A stretch of DNA of 64,000 nt from Cycas panzhihuaensis (Eukaryota; Cycadophyta), in contig CM041465.1 in assembly GCA_023213395.1 (NCBI GenBank), positions 104,787,741 through 104,851,740 of the forward strand, written 5' to 3'. The first letter of the stretch is position 1. The number at the start of each line of letters is the position of its first letter. Below the pieces are notes generated by a model that was not told the DNA's origin, ran no database searches, and saw nothing but the letters and a program-made list of their open reading frames with translations. The translations under genes were made by a program, and so were the position numbers. Of the stretch, positions 1 through 10,052 are shown one piece after another.

Positions 1-305
1 CTGCTAAATCTGTCATTTAGCATAAGACTAGTGCAAGTGGGGAAACAAATCATGGGGGTCTTAGGACCTTCTTAGTAGCCCATGTACTAAGGTATATCAA
101 GCCCTTGAGCTTACGTACTGGTATATCGAGTCCCTGGTTTACCACTTGTGGGTAGGCGCCATTAGATAAGATAGTAACTAAGAGCTTTCCTGGAGACCCT
201 TTGCCTTAGAATCCTAGATTAGAAGCCACTTAGGTAGATTAGTACCTCATCACACAAAAATTTAAAAAACATCAAACACAACAAAAAAATAAAACTCTTT
301 CAAAC
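1..305 (+). other. E1 untranslated leader
   Basis: No coding capacity and no LTR terminus are visible. The stretch sits directly upstream of the first gag ATG at 306 and ends in an A-rich run, so it is best read as the 5' untranslated leader of E1, with the LTR and primer site lying to the left of the window. Confidence 0.5.
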
Positions 306-1060
306 ATGGCATTACCAATGCTTCTTTCCAACAACATCAAACTCAACGGCATTAATAACTTTATACTTTGGAAAAAATAATTAAAAAACTTACTTATTAT
401 AAATGAATATTGGGCCTATGTCAATGGGGACATACCCATGCCTAAGCCCACTCAAGATCTAAATGATCCCACTAAAACTATTCCACCTGATCTTATAGCC
501 TTAGTCAAATTTAAAGCTAAGGATAACATAGCATTATCCTTCCTTCACTTGGCAGTTGAAGACCAAGTGGATCAAAATATTGAAACAGTACAATGCTCAA
601 ATAAAGCTTGGACCATACTTTGTTCACTCTACGAGAGGAAGGAGGAATCTAAGTCTCTTACCCTTAAGGCTCACCTATTTTCCATGCCTTTTTCTAGAAA
701 TATTACAAATCATTTAACCAAAGTCAAAACTATTAGAAACTAATTGATTATCCTTAGTGAGCCATCTTCTGACCATGATCTAATCTCAAGCATTATAAAC
801 ATTTTACCCATTAAATACAACTCCTTTGTCTTTAAGTTACATGATAACTACTCTAAGATAGACTTCATAACCTTTAAGGGGCTCTTGCTACAAGAGGAAA
901 ATATTCTCAATTGACTAGGGGTGACATCAACATCTGACTCAGCTCCAGCCTTTGTAGCCTGAAACTTAGAAAAGGATAAGATTGTTAATAGAGTAGCCCA
1001 ATAGCTTAGTTAGCAATAAGACTTAGCTCAACTCTTGGACTCTCTCTCTCTATATCACAA
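306..1060 (+). pseudogene. gag: E1 gag (UBN2-type copia capsid), degenerate
   Basis: Gag forms the particle that packages retrotransposon RNA in the cytoplasm. The ATG at 306 starts MALPMLLSNNIKLNG, followed by a Trp-Lys stretch and KNLLIINEYW, typical of the N-terminus of copia gag. A TAA at 378-380 replaces a probable Gln codon. The longest open piece (438-743) contains DQNIETVQCSNKAWTIL, matching the usual region that ends in AW..L in this family. After 743 the frame carries more stops (YNSFVFKL and LLLQEENIL are still readable). It shares word order with the E4 gag at 23.1 kb. Not functional. Confidence 0.8.
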
Positions 1061-1267
1061 GAGTTACATCAGCAGTGAACTTAGTAGCATCTTATTGGCA
1101 CCTCCTCCTCCTCCTATCTAAATCAGCAGCTTCAACAAGTATAGCATTAACCACAGAGAAAGTCTTAAAAGAATCACCAGGGTAAACAAAATATAACCTA
1201 TCTCTACTGTGGAAGATCTGGTTACCTAGTTGTTGAATATCGGAGAAGACAAGCTGATTTACAACTC

Positions 1268-1600
1268 TTGCAAAACCAAGGGAGCCAAGCACATAGGCTA
1301 GTCTATCAACCCCCCAATTATCAATACGAAGCACCTTCATATCATCAAGGAGGCCCTAATTACAATCAACAAAGACAAGGAGCTTCTTATCAACAAGGAG
1401 GACCATGCCCCCCTCAAGGAGACCCTTTTCCACAACAAGGAGGCCCTTATTATCAATATGGTGGTCTAGTTCAACAATAAGGAGGCCCTTTCCACCCACA
1501 AGGGGGGGCATCATATCAACCTCAAGGCCAATTCTATTAGCAGAATTGGAATCCAAGGTCCACACAAGGTCAAAGACCTCAAAATAAGAAATGGTTCATA
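1268..1600 (+). pseudogene. gag: E1 gag C-terminal tail, Gln/Gly/Pro/Tyr-rich repeats
   Basis: This frame continues into the protease frame and encodes repeated QGGP-type units with interspersed Tyr and Gln (for example YHQGGPNYNQQ, YQQGGPCPPQ and FPQQGGPYYQ). The DNA shows a matching loose minisatellite built on caaggaggccc. At this point most copia gags carry a CCHC zinc knuckle that binds RNA; none is visible here. The low-complexity tail may have supplied RNA binding or assembly instead, but that is inference. Stops at about 1480 and 1540 interrupt it. A frameshift separates it from the N-terminal gag. Confidence 0.65.
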
Positions 1601-1648
1601 AATAGGAATTAAAGGAACCAATAATATAATAAACAACAAGGTGGCAAT

Positions 1649-2803
1649 ATGGAAGATGGCCAAAACTCCTCCTCCAATAACCTATTTTTTGCAATATTAT
1701 CCTCCCAACTTGATGAGACCACATGGCTTCTTCATTCTGGTGCAACAAGACATATGATAGCTTCTGAAGAAATGTTGGAAGAGACCCAACCAATCAACAC
1801 TCAAACGGTCACATTTGAGGACAACATGACTTATAATGTGACCAAAATTGGTTAGGTACTAATCACATTAAAGGGCTCCAACATTAGACACCACATTAGT
1901 AATGTGTTCCTTATACTTAGTATGAAGATGAACCTACTTTCTATCAATCAAATGAATAAGCAGAACTTAGATGTCCTCTTTAGCTAGGGCATTTATAGAA
2001 TTACAGACCATGCAATAGGTAAACTTGTGGCTACAGGGCATGAAGATGGTGGATTATACAAGCTAGATGGAGTCCCTCTTGCCACTACTCCCCAATATGA
2101 ATCTTGCTTAAGGGCCAACACAACTCAATGTAATAAGGAGAAGGATGTAATAGAGGAAGAGTCCCCTTGCATACAAGAACCAGGAGAATGCTCCCACTCC
2201 AAGGATGAAGTGACCATAAATAGATCCAAAGACCACCTATGGCATCAACGCTTAGGTAATTTAAATATACAAAGCTTGAATCTCATGTCTAGGCTAAAAA
2301 TGGTATATGACATACCCAAAATCAAGAGATATCAGAACATATGTGAGGCATCCCTAAAGGGAAAGTAGTAAAGAGAAAATTTTCCTTTCAAGAATGCTTG
2401 GAGAGCTTCACAACCATTAGAGTTGGTACATTCTGATATTTGTGGGCATATGTCCACCCAATCTCTCAATGGTAGTTAGTACTTCATTACCTTCATAGAT
2501 GACTTCTCAAGGAAAGTATGGGTCTACTTCTTGAGAAATAAATATCAAGCTCTAGACAGATTCAAAGAGTTCAAAGCTACTGCTGAAAATGAAAGTGGGA
2601 TGAGAATCAAGACCCTTGGATCCGATAATGGTAGTGAGTACATTTCAAATCAGTTCAATAACTTTTGCAAAGAACATAGCATCCAATGTCAATTTTCTGC
2701 TCCTCACAAACCTCAACAGAATGGTGTAGCTGAAAGGATGAATCAAACTTTGATCAATAAAGGAAAATCCATGCTTAATACAACCAACCTTGCACTGATA
2801 CCA
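1649..2803 (+). pseudogene. pol: E1 pol: protease, GAG-pre-integrase, integrase
   Basis: Aspartic protease motif: TTWLLHSGATRHM, where the expected catalytic Asp of DSGA is His (codon 1733-1735). LLSIN follows near 1940. The pre-integrase domain shows GHEDGGLYKLD and LWHQRLGNLN. Integrase begins with LELVHSDICG (first Asp), then ITFIDDFSRKVWVYF, SDNGSEYIS (second Asp) and PQQNGVAERMNQT (Glu), so the D,D-35-E triad looks intact. Several stops (for example at 1855 and 2366) break the frame. The frame is lost at about 2790 where a foreign LTR begins; RT and RNase H are gone. Confidence 0.85.
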
Positions 2804-3233
2804 TGAGAAAATAGCAAGATCTAAATACATATGCCTTGATTCTAGTATAATAATCAAAATATTTAATAAATCAAGAAACTAAACAAGAAGAATAATCACG
2901 CAATAGTGCAGGTGAATTCACCACATCGTAGGCTTTCTCTCGGGTAGAGCTTCTGCATTAACCAAAATCCAATATGTAGCACAAAGGTACAGGGTAATAT
3001 TTATAGCCATCTACCAAGATTACGAGGTATTGTGATAGCCTGACTTAACGACACAAGAGGTGGACACGACCTCACTATCCAATATGATTTAATTATATAA
3101 AAGGGTCCATTAATACATTATAATCATGAATTTACATAAACAAGAAGAAATGGAGGAGATATTACAATGTTTTAATAGTAGCTACCTGCAACAACCTGCT
3201 AGATAACCAACTAGAGGCATTAATTCCTTAACA
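2804..3233 (-). repeat. Minus-strand copia LTR with adjoining PBS
   Basis: Read on the minus strand it starts TGTTAAGGAATTAATGCC (from 3233) and ends at 2804 in CTCA, giving a TG...CA LTR of 430 bp. Immediately past its end (2803 downward) comes TGGTATCAGTGCAAGG, a good but imperfect initiator tRNA-Met primer site. A TATA-like TATAAATA lies at 2998-3006 on the minus strand. Only about 15 bases of internal sequence follow before E1 integrase begins, so this is the 5' end of a truncated element fused to E1, not a clean solo LTR. No target duplication can be assigned. Confidence 0.7.
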
Positions 3234-4289
3234 ATGGATGAAAGAGAGAAAAAATGACATAATTATAAAGAGGTAACAAAAGAAGTGATTCATCTTCTAC
3301 TAGCTAACCAATATATTTTTTGTTCTTCTTTGTGTTCTCCTTATCCTTCTCCTACTTCCCTAATAACCATCTTATAGTCTAATGGTTTGTCATTTTTCAA
3401 AGGTCATCTTCTTGTTGAGATAAACTCTAGTGAAAATCATAGGTCCCAAACAATAGAAAAATTGCAAGGGTGGAATCTATGAAGTGTCAATCATATATAA
3501 CCTCACAAAGGACTATGTTTTATGTTGTCATAGGAATTTGGTTAGATCTATTCATTTTCCATTGTAAATACATTATGTTTCAATACTTTGATGTAATATA
3601 CAATTATTTAGCCTTGTTAATGTATTATAATATATTTTGGTATTCGATAAAATATATTTATTTGTATTTATTGTTATTATGAAAAGTTATAATGATGCGA
3701 GAATGAATGAGTATATTGCAATTTTTGAGAAGTTTATGTTTTCTAGAAAGATTTGCATGACATTGGACTTACTCCTTTCTAATCATTATAAAGTTGTTAT
3801 ATCTTACTTTCATATAAATAGTGATTTAGTTTATCTAGTTATTAGAAACACGGAAGTGAACTAGCCCATGTATTAACAATTTACCTTTACCACTTTAAGG
3901 TTATTCTATGATATTTTGAGATATGATCTAGACTATTTATCCCTACTAGTAAGTTTGGATACATGCTCAACATATTTCAGGCTCCCTATTCCCCCTTTGT
4001 AATATTTTGGCTAGTAAGCTAATATATTAGGTGGATTATGATTTCTTAATTTATTTAAGATATAGTTGGTGGTCTTTATCCTTTTCCTACTAATCCTTTC
4101 TTCATTTATGATAATAACCTAATGTAATAGGAAATTAAATGCATGTTGGTTAGTAGGGAATCACCCCTACCTAAGTGAAGGGTCCTTGGACCTATAATTA
4201 TTGCCTTTGTCCTTGAGTTAGCCTTAGGCATTAGTAGACCAGTTCAACACCTTCAAGGCATTTTAAACAAGCATAAAGAGGAGGAGCAA
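3234..4289. other. Unassigned AT-rich sequence between E1/LTR and E2
   Basis: About 1 kb without recognisable protein motifs on either strand, no LTR pair and no obvious repeat. Short open frames near 3470-3864 have low-complexity, AT-driven composition and no motif I know. It reads as old decayed sequence into which E2 inserted. Confidence 0.4.
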
Positions 4290-4294
4290 CATTT

Positions 4295-4907
4295 TGTTAA
4301 GTAATGTGACAACAATGGTTGGAGGCTAAAATTTTGACATGTTAGCAGTGCGGTTCCCCCCCAAAACCTTCCTCGGGGGGTTCCAAGGGGGGTGGGAGTC
4401 CCCCTTGGTCAGGGGGATGCAGGGGTGATAGCCCCCAACCCAAAAATTTAGCACTGGAAAGTGTATTAAATTGTAAAAAGAATCAAGGTTGTTCACTCAA
4501 AATACCCTAGATTCTATAGTCGAGATTTGTGCCTTGGATGACCCTCTCATGTAGCCTGATTTAGGGCATTTTTTATTATATTGATAGTGTTCAATGTATT
4601 GTGAGGAGTTGGGTGACTAGTTGTTATTGTTGTGAGCACTCTACTACAGGATTATGTACATTTTCTCCATTCTACAACAATAAAGATCGATATCTTTCCT
4701 ATGTGGATGTTTCCCTAGCACACTACTAGGGTTTTACCACATTATATTGGGTATACATATGATGCTTGGCTTTCTTGTTCATTTTATTGTTTTATCTCTA
4801 GTTTAAGAACTTGCATGTTAAATTTTAGTTTTGATTCTTGTAACTAGTTGCAAGAATAGTTTAGATCTTGGTGGCAATTTAAGGGTTGGGACCTTATCTT
4901 CTCAATA
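4295..4907 (+). repeat. E2 5' LTR
   Basis: 613 bp, matching 8954-9538 along most of its length. It contains a G/C-run hairpin (CCAAGGGGG at 4383-4391 pairing with CCCCCTTGG at 4400-4408) in the probable U3 and a segment near 4690-4755 missing from the 3' copy. It ends AATA just before the primer site at 4910. Confidence 0.9.
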
Positions 4908-4909
4908 AG

Positions 4910-4922
4910 TGGTATTATAGCC
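4910..4922 (+). other. E2 primer binding site (initiator tRNA-Met)
   Basis: TGGTATTATAGCC follows the 5' LTR by two bases. It matches the plant initiator tRNA-Met complement TGGTATCAGAGCC except for two substitutions, one of which is C to T. Confidence 0.7.
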
Positions 4923-4991
4923 ACTTTTATTTTTGTAGCAAGTTTATGAAGGTTTTGGTGTCGGCTTCTTCTACACCAAATAGCGAAATTG

Positions 4992-5768
4992 GCAAGTGCA
5001 AAGTTCGAGGTGGAGAAATTCAATGGTAAGAATAACTTCGAGTTGTAGAAGTTGAAAGCGTATGATGTTCTTGTACAATAAGATTTATACAGAGCTCTTA
5101 TAGGCAAAATAAAGAAACCTGCATGGATAGACAATGATGAATGGGATGATCTAGATAAAAAAGATCTTAGCACAATATGATTATACTTAGCAGATAAAGT
5201 TCTATTTAACATTGCAGGGGAGCAGAGAGCAGTAGGATTATGGACTCGGTTGGAAGGCCTGTATATGACCAAATCAGTGACGAATCAAATCTACTTGAAG
5301 AGGCAGTTATACTCATTATGAATGAAGGAAGGTATAAAAATTATTGATCATTTAAATATTTTCAATACTCTTATTTGTTAGTTGGTTAGTATTAATGTCA
5401 AGATTGAGGATGAGGACAAGGTTGTTACCTTGTTATGCTCATTACCAGAATCTAGGGATAATATTGTCACCTCAATTAGTTTTAGCACTACACATGAATT
5501 AGAATACGACTCTGTTGTGAGTGCTTTATTGATGGAAGAAGTGTAGAGGAAGTCTAGTCTTGAAACCTCCACACCTAAAGCTATGACAATAAGGGGTAGA
5601 ACAATTGATAGAGGACAAAGCTTTAGGGATACATCAAGGTTAAAGTCAAAAGGCAAGAAGAGTAAGCTTAGGTGTTGGCACTATAATAAGACCAGTCACC
5701 TCAAGAAGGATTGCTTCAAAAAGAAGGAGTTTCAGAAAAAGGAAGATCCTGCCAAGGAGGCTAATTAG
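4992..5768 (+). pseudogene. gag: E2 gag with degenerate zinc knuckle
   Basis: Copia gag starting in the conserved ASAKFEVEKFNGKNNF motif; the following Trp codon is TAG. Further down are MTKSVTNQIYLKRQLYSL and ISFSTTHELE, both usual in the Tnt1-type capsid. The C-terminal knuckle reads CWHYNKTSHLKKDC (from 5673): the second Cys of C-X2-C-X4-H-X4-C is Tyr, a TGT to TAT change that should abolish zinc binding. The tail is Lys-rich (KKKEFQKKEDP). The gag frame ends with TAG at 5766-5768 and runs straight on into protease, as expected for a single gag-pol frame. The start codon is not clear because of a frameshift before 4992. Confidence 0.85.
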
Positions 5769-6450
5769 GTGGAGTCAAATCAAGGTATGGATGATGAAGT
5801 CTTGGTTTCTTGTAATGTTTCCCATTATCACCATGATTGGTTATTAGATTCAAGTGCTTCACACCACATGTGTCCATACAAGAGTTGGTTCTCATCGTAC
5901 CAACCTCTTGATGGTGGGGATGTGCTTATGGGAAATGAAGTTTCTTGTAAGACAATGGGTATTGGTAGCATCAGAATTAAGATATTCAATGGTGTAGTGA
6001 GAATATTAACTAAGGTTAAATATGTACCTAATCTGAAAAGGAATCTGATTTCTTTGGGTGAACTAGATTCAGGTGGTTATAAGCATACAGGTCATAAAGG
6101 AGTCTTAAAGGTGTTAAAGGGTGCCTTGGTTGTTATGAAAGCCTTAAAGAAATGAAACCTTTAAATTTTAGTGGGAAGTACATATGTCAGTCATGCAGTT
6201 GTAGTATCAAAGACTGCAGAAGATCCAGCTCAGTTATGGCATCAGAGACTTGGGCACATGAGTGAGAGAGGACTTAAGGTGCTAATAAACTGTAAGTTAC
6301 TTCCTAACTTATAACTTTCAGATTTGGTTTTCTGCAAACATTGTATTTTTAGAAAGTAGTGTAGACTCAAGTTTAAAACATGGAGTCACACTAATAAAGG
6401 TGTTCTTGATTATAAACATTCAGATGTATAGGGACCAGCCCTAAAATATC
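5769..6450 (+). pseudogene. pol: E2 pol: protease and GAG-pre-integrase
   Basis: Protease cleaves the gag-pol polyprotein. The active site reads WLLDSSASHHM: catalytic Asp kept, but the conserved Gly of DSG is Ser. YVPNLKRNLISLGELDSGGY is the standard second half of the copia protease. The first long open stretch ends at 6153; past it the pre-integrase zinc region is readable as LWHQRLGHMSERGLKVL, then FCKHCIFRK, giving the H-H-C-C ligands. A frameshift at about 6450 separates this from integrase. Confidence 0.82.
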
Positions 6451-6463
6451 TTATGCAGGATCA

Positions 6464-7156
6464 TTGTACTTTGTCACATTTATAGATGATTACTCTAGAA
6501 AGGTATGGGTCTATTTTCTGAAAATGAAATCTAAAGTTTTCAGTGTATTTAAGCAGTTTAAGGCTCTAGTTAAGAACAACACTGGTAAGTCAATTAAATA
6601 TCTAAGAACTAACAATGGAGGTGAGTTCAACTCCTTGGAGTTTGAGAACTATTATAGAGAAGCTAGGATCGAAAGGTACAAGACCACTAGCTATACTCCA
6701 CAGCAAAATGGCATTGCTAAGCGCATGAATAAGACACTCTTGGAAAGACCAAGAAGCATGCTAAATAATGCTGGAGTGGAGCAGGGCTTGTGGGCAGAAG
6801 CAGTTCAAATAGCTTACTATCTGGTAAACAGGTCAGCATCACTTGCAATAGATTGCAAGATTCCTAAAGAGGTATGGATTGGACATCCACGTGATTATTC
6901 AAATTTGAAAGTTTTTTGTTGTGATGCTTATGCCTGGACTGATAAAAGTAAACGTTCAAAGTCAAACCCAAAATCCAAGAGATGTATCTTTATTAGTTAT
7001 GGTGATAAAGATGGTGTGGAGGGATACAGGTTATGGGATCCTACTGCCCACAAAATCACCATTAATAGAGATGTTATATTTGATGAATCTCCCCTTCTAA
7101 AATCAGACAATGTAGAAGTTAAAGTAAAACAGGAGCAGAAAGTTGAACATCGATAG
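6464..7156 (+). pseudogene. pol: E2 pol: integrase core and C-terminal domain
   Basis: Integrase inserts the cDNA in the nucleus. The frame opens with YFVTFIDDYSRKVWVYF and continues to the copia C-terminal motif ending CIFISYGDKDGVEGYRLWDP. Two of the three catalytic acidic residues are lost: the second Asp is Asn (LRTNNGGEF, codon 6611-6613) and the Glu 36 codons later is Lys (GIAKRMN, codon 6719-6721). Both changes are G to A. The length, about 230 codons without a stop, is unusual for this decayed element. The downstream acidic linker up to 7400 carries several stops. Confidence 0.88.
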
Positions 7157-7329
7157 GTTAAGTTTGAAACCCAACCATCTTTGGAATCAGAAGAGTAAGA
7201 AGATCTTTCTGAAGATGAATCTACAACAAATTTATAGGAGTATATAGACACTCCTCTACCAACAGTTAGAAGATCTACACGAGTTAGTCATCCACCTAAC
7301 AGTTATAGCCCTTCTACTTCTATTACTTT

Positions 7330-8360
7330 GGTTTCTAATAATGGTGAGCCTACATGTTATCAAGAAGTAGTAGATGATATCCATAGTGAGAAGTGGAAGA
7401 GGGCTATGTAGGAAGAGATAGATGCTTTGAAGAAAAATAATTCATGGGACTTGGTAGAACTTCCATATGGCAAGAAGACTGTTAGTTGCATGTGGGTTTT
7501 TAAGATTAAAACAGATGTTGATAGAAAGGTTGAAAAATATAGGGCAAGACTAGTGGCTAAAGGCTTTGCACAGAAAGCAGGTATTGACTTTCATGAGATC
7601 TTTTCACTAGTTGCTAAACTTGTTTCAATTCGAGTGCTATTAGCATTGGTAGCTTCTCTTGATTTAGAGTTGGAGCAGTTAGATGTAAAAATAGATTTTC
7701 TACATGGAGATCTAGATGAGGAGATCTATATGGATCAACCAGAAGGGTTTGTACAGGATCGCAGAAAAAGACTTGTTTACAGGCTCAGGAAATTATTGTA
7801 TGGCCTGAAGTAATCACCCAGGTAATGGTATAAGAAGTTTGATACCTTCATGGAGAGCCAAATTTTTAAAAGAAGCGAGTATGATCATTGTGTTTACTTT
7901 AAATTCATGGACAATGGCTTATTCATTATCTTGGTATTATATGTTGATGACATGCTAGTTGCAAGCAAGAGCATGGAAGAAATCAATAAGTTAAAGGCTC
8001 AATTGGCTAGGACTTTTGATATGAAGGATCTAGGAGCTACAAAATAAATCTTAGGTATGGAGATACATAGAGTCAGGAAAAATGGTAAGCTATGGTTATC
8101 ACAGCAGAAATATGTGGAGAAGGTGCTAACCAGGTTTGGTATGGAAAATGTGAAACCAGTGAGTATCCCATTGGCTTCCCATTTCAAGTTTTCTTCGAGT
8201 ATGAGTCCTATTAATAAAGAAGAAAATGATTATATGTCTCGTGTGCCTTATGCCAGTGTAGTAGGAAGTTTGATATATGCCATGGTATGTACAAGACCTA
8301 ACATTTCACATACAGTCAGTGTAGTTAGCAAGTTTATGGCAAATCCAGGAAAGAAGCATT
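7330..8360 (+). pseudogene. pol: E2 pol: reverse transcriptase
   Basis: RT copies element RNA to DNA. It begins near KWKRAM, then ALKKNNSWDLVELP, VSCMWVFKIK and [12 protein letters not shown], the standard entry of copia RT. QLDVKIDFLHGDL stands where QLDVKTAFLHGDL is usual. YMDQPEGF and YRLRKLLYGLK follow; the next codon is TAA where Gln is expected. The catalytic YVDD box is intact in LVLYVDDMLVAS (about 7940). LGMEIHR and VPYASVVGSLIYAM mark the connection region. Stops at 7409, 7811, 8045 and 8360 all fit Gln, Arg or Trp codons. The frame equals that of integrase. Confidence 0.88.
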
Positions 8361-8890
8361 GAGCAGTAGTGAAATGTGTGCTTTGGTATTTGAAAGGGAC
8401 AAGTAACTATTGCATCAACTTTGGAGGTATAGGTAATCAGGTTCATAGGTATGTTGATTTAGACTTTGCATGAGATTTAGATAAGAGAAGGTCTACTTTA
8501 GGTTATGTATTCACTCTTGCAAATGGTCTAGTTAGTTGGATGTCAAAATTGCAGAGCATAATTGCATTATCGACTATAGAAGTTGAATATGTTGTTGCAG
8601 CACATGATTGCAAAAAAGCAATCTGGTTACAGGGTCTATTGGATGAGCTTGGAAGGAAATAGAAAAAGGTAAAGGTATTTTGTGACAATCAAAGTGCTAT
8701 TTACCTAGCCAAGAATCCAGCTTATCATAGTTGAATAAAGTATATTACTCTTAAGTACCATTTTGTTAGATAGATTGTGGAAGCAGGTGGAATGGCACTT
8801 GAGAAGGTTAACATAAAATAAAATTGTGTTGATATGTTCACAAAACCAATGCTATTAGAGATATTCAAATAGCGTTTGACTTCTCTTGGC
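8361..8890 (+). pseudogene. pol: E2 pol: RNase H
   Basis: RNase H removes template RNA. Readable motifs: WYLKGTSNYCINFGG, YVDLDFA (for the usual YADADWAG), DLDKRRSTLGYVFTL, VSWMSKLQSIIALSTIEVEY (S-T-x-E-A-E-Y type), CDNQSAIYLAKNPAYH and VDMFTKP. At least four stops interrupt it. The Asp and Glu of the catalytic site remain recognisable, but the WAG of the first motif is disrupted by TGA. It ends about 60 bp before the 3' LTR. Confidence 0.85.
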
Positions 8891-8953
8891 TTGTAGAAAA
8901 TGTGACGAAGGGTGTAGGAAAGGTATCAGGCAAATTGTTGTCAAGGTAAAGAT

Positions 8954-9538
8954 TGTTAGGTAATGTGACAACAATGGTTGGAGGCTAAAATTTTGACATG
9001 TTAGTAGCGCAATTTCTCCCCCAAACCTTCCTTGGGGATTCCAAGGGGGGCAGGAGTCCCCCTTGGCCAGAGGGATGTGAGGGGCGTGGAATGCCCCCCG
9101 CAAAAAGGGGGTTCGAGGGCGATAGCCCTAACCCAAAAATTTAGCATTGGAAAGTATATTAAATTGTAAAGAGAATCAAGATCATTTGCTCAAAATACCC
9201 TAGATTCTATGGTCGAGATTTGTGCCTTGGATGACCCTATCATGTGGCTTGATTTAAAGTATTTTTCATTATGTTAATAGTGTTCAATGTACTGTGAGGA
9301 GTTAAGCGGCTGGTTGTTATTATTGTGAGCACTCTGCTATAGGATTATACATATTTTCTCTATTCTACAACAATAAAGATCGAGTACATGTGATTCTTGG
9401 CTTTCTTGTTAATTTTATTATTTTATCTCTGGTTTAAGAACTTGCATATTAAATTTTAGTTTCGATTCCTGTAACTAGTTGTAAGAATAGTTTAGATCTT
9501 GGTGGCGGTTTAAGGGTTGGGACTTTATCTTCTCAATA
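8954..9538 (+). repeat. E2 3' LTR
   Basis: 585 bp, aligning to 4295-4907. It carries the same G/C hairpin (9041-9049 with 9058-9066) plus an extra G/C-run segment at about 9078-9125 not in the 5' copy, and lacks roughly 60 bp present there. A weak purine tract (AAGGTAAAGA, 8943-8952) precedes it; it looks like a mutated AAGTGGGAGA-type tract. Confidence 0.9.
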
Positions 9539-9697
9539 CATTTGTGATAGTTAATATCAATGGGGAAAAAGTTTATGAAGTAAAGATTTTGTGAGTTAAT
9601 ACTTCATTAGAAGTGGCTTTATACAAGTAGGGATCAAAGAAGTTAATTATTGTAAATTCACATTCATGAAGGAGCAAGGCATGAAGAGAGTGGAGGA

Positions 9698-10040
9698 TGT
9701 TAATATGGTAGTTATTTATTAAGCCATTGGTTAATGTTAATGTGGTTTAGCTAATCGTGAATATCGGAATAGGCAAGATATTCAAAGGGTTACAACCTTT
9801 GTCGGGTGACACCTCTTGGAAGGATTTATATATCCTAGAGCCCTTCTATATAAATCACTTCAAGCAAGTGTAATCAATATGATCCAATAACTTTTTGTGG
9901 TGGGTTTTTATTCAAAAGGGTTTCCCATATAAATCCTATATACTGTGCATCTGTATTCTTTATATATCCTTATTAGTTACTATGTATGGTTAAGATTTTA
10001 TGGATATGAACATGTATGTATGAATTTATGTTCCTTAACA
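9698..10040 (+). repeat. E3 5' LTR
   Basis: 343 bp, TGTTAATATGG at the start and CCTTAACA at the end, abutting the primer site. A TATA box TATATAAA sits at 9847-9854. It aligns along its full length to 15421-15766. Confidence 0.92.
9847..9854 (+). promoter_or_regulatory. TATA box in E3 5' LTR
   Basis: TATATAAA, conserved at the same place in the 3' LTR (15571-15578). It lies mid-LTR, as expected at the U3/R boundary for RNA polymerase II transcription of the element. Confidence 0.55.
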
Positions 10041-10052
10041 TGGTATCAAAGT
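10041..10052 (+). other. E3 primer binding site
   Basis: TGGTATCAAAGT directly follows the LTR; it matches the initiator tRNA-Met complement TGGTATCAGAGC at 10 of 12 positions. Confidence 0.8.

Larger units (their letters stand above)
1..2803 (+). mobile_element. E1: truncated Ty1/copia retrotransposon (gag to integrase)
   Basis: Copia element whose order gag, protease, integrase runs on the plus strand. The 5' LTR must lie outside the window, and RT and RNase H are absent because the element stops at about 2790, where a minus-strand LTR with its primer binding site begins. From 1268 onward the coding sequence stays in one frame and is broken only by stop codons. The gag resembles that of E4, so E1 is probably a relative of that lineage. 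Its integrase still shows all three catalytic acidic residues, unlike most other copies here. Confidence 0.85.
4295..9538 (+). mobile_element. E2: full-length Ty1/copia (Tork/Tnt1-like) retrotransposon
   Basis: 5,244 bp. The two LTRs (613 and 585 bp) are flanked by the same 5-bp duplication CATTT at 4290-4294 and 9539-9543, which fixes both ends. The LTRs begin TGTTA and end AATA, so the canonical final CA has been lost. Order inside is PBS, gag with a damaged zinc knuckle, protease, integrase, RT, RNase H, as in the Tork/Tnt1 branch (YGLKQ-type and CDNQSA motifs). One frameshift lies near 6450; otherwise gag-protease and integrase-RNase H each keep one frame with stops. Non-autonomous and inactive. 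Confidence 0.92.

Noticed and set aside
4844-5272. 142-codon open frame on the minus strand
   Set aside because: It lies antisense to the E2 LTR end and gag, which read clearly on the plus strand. No motif; a shadow.
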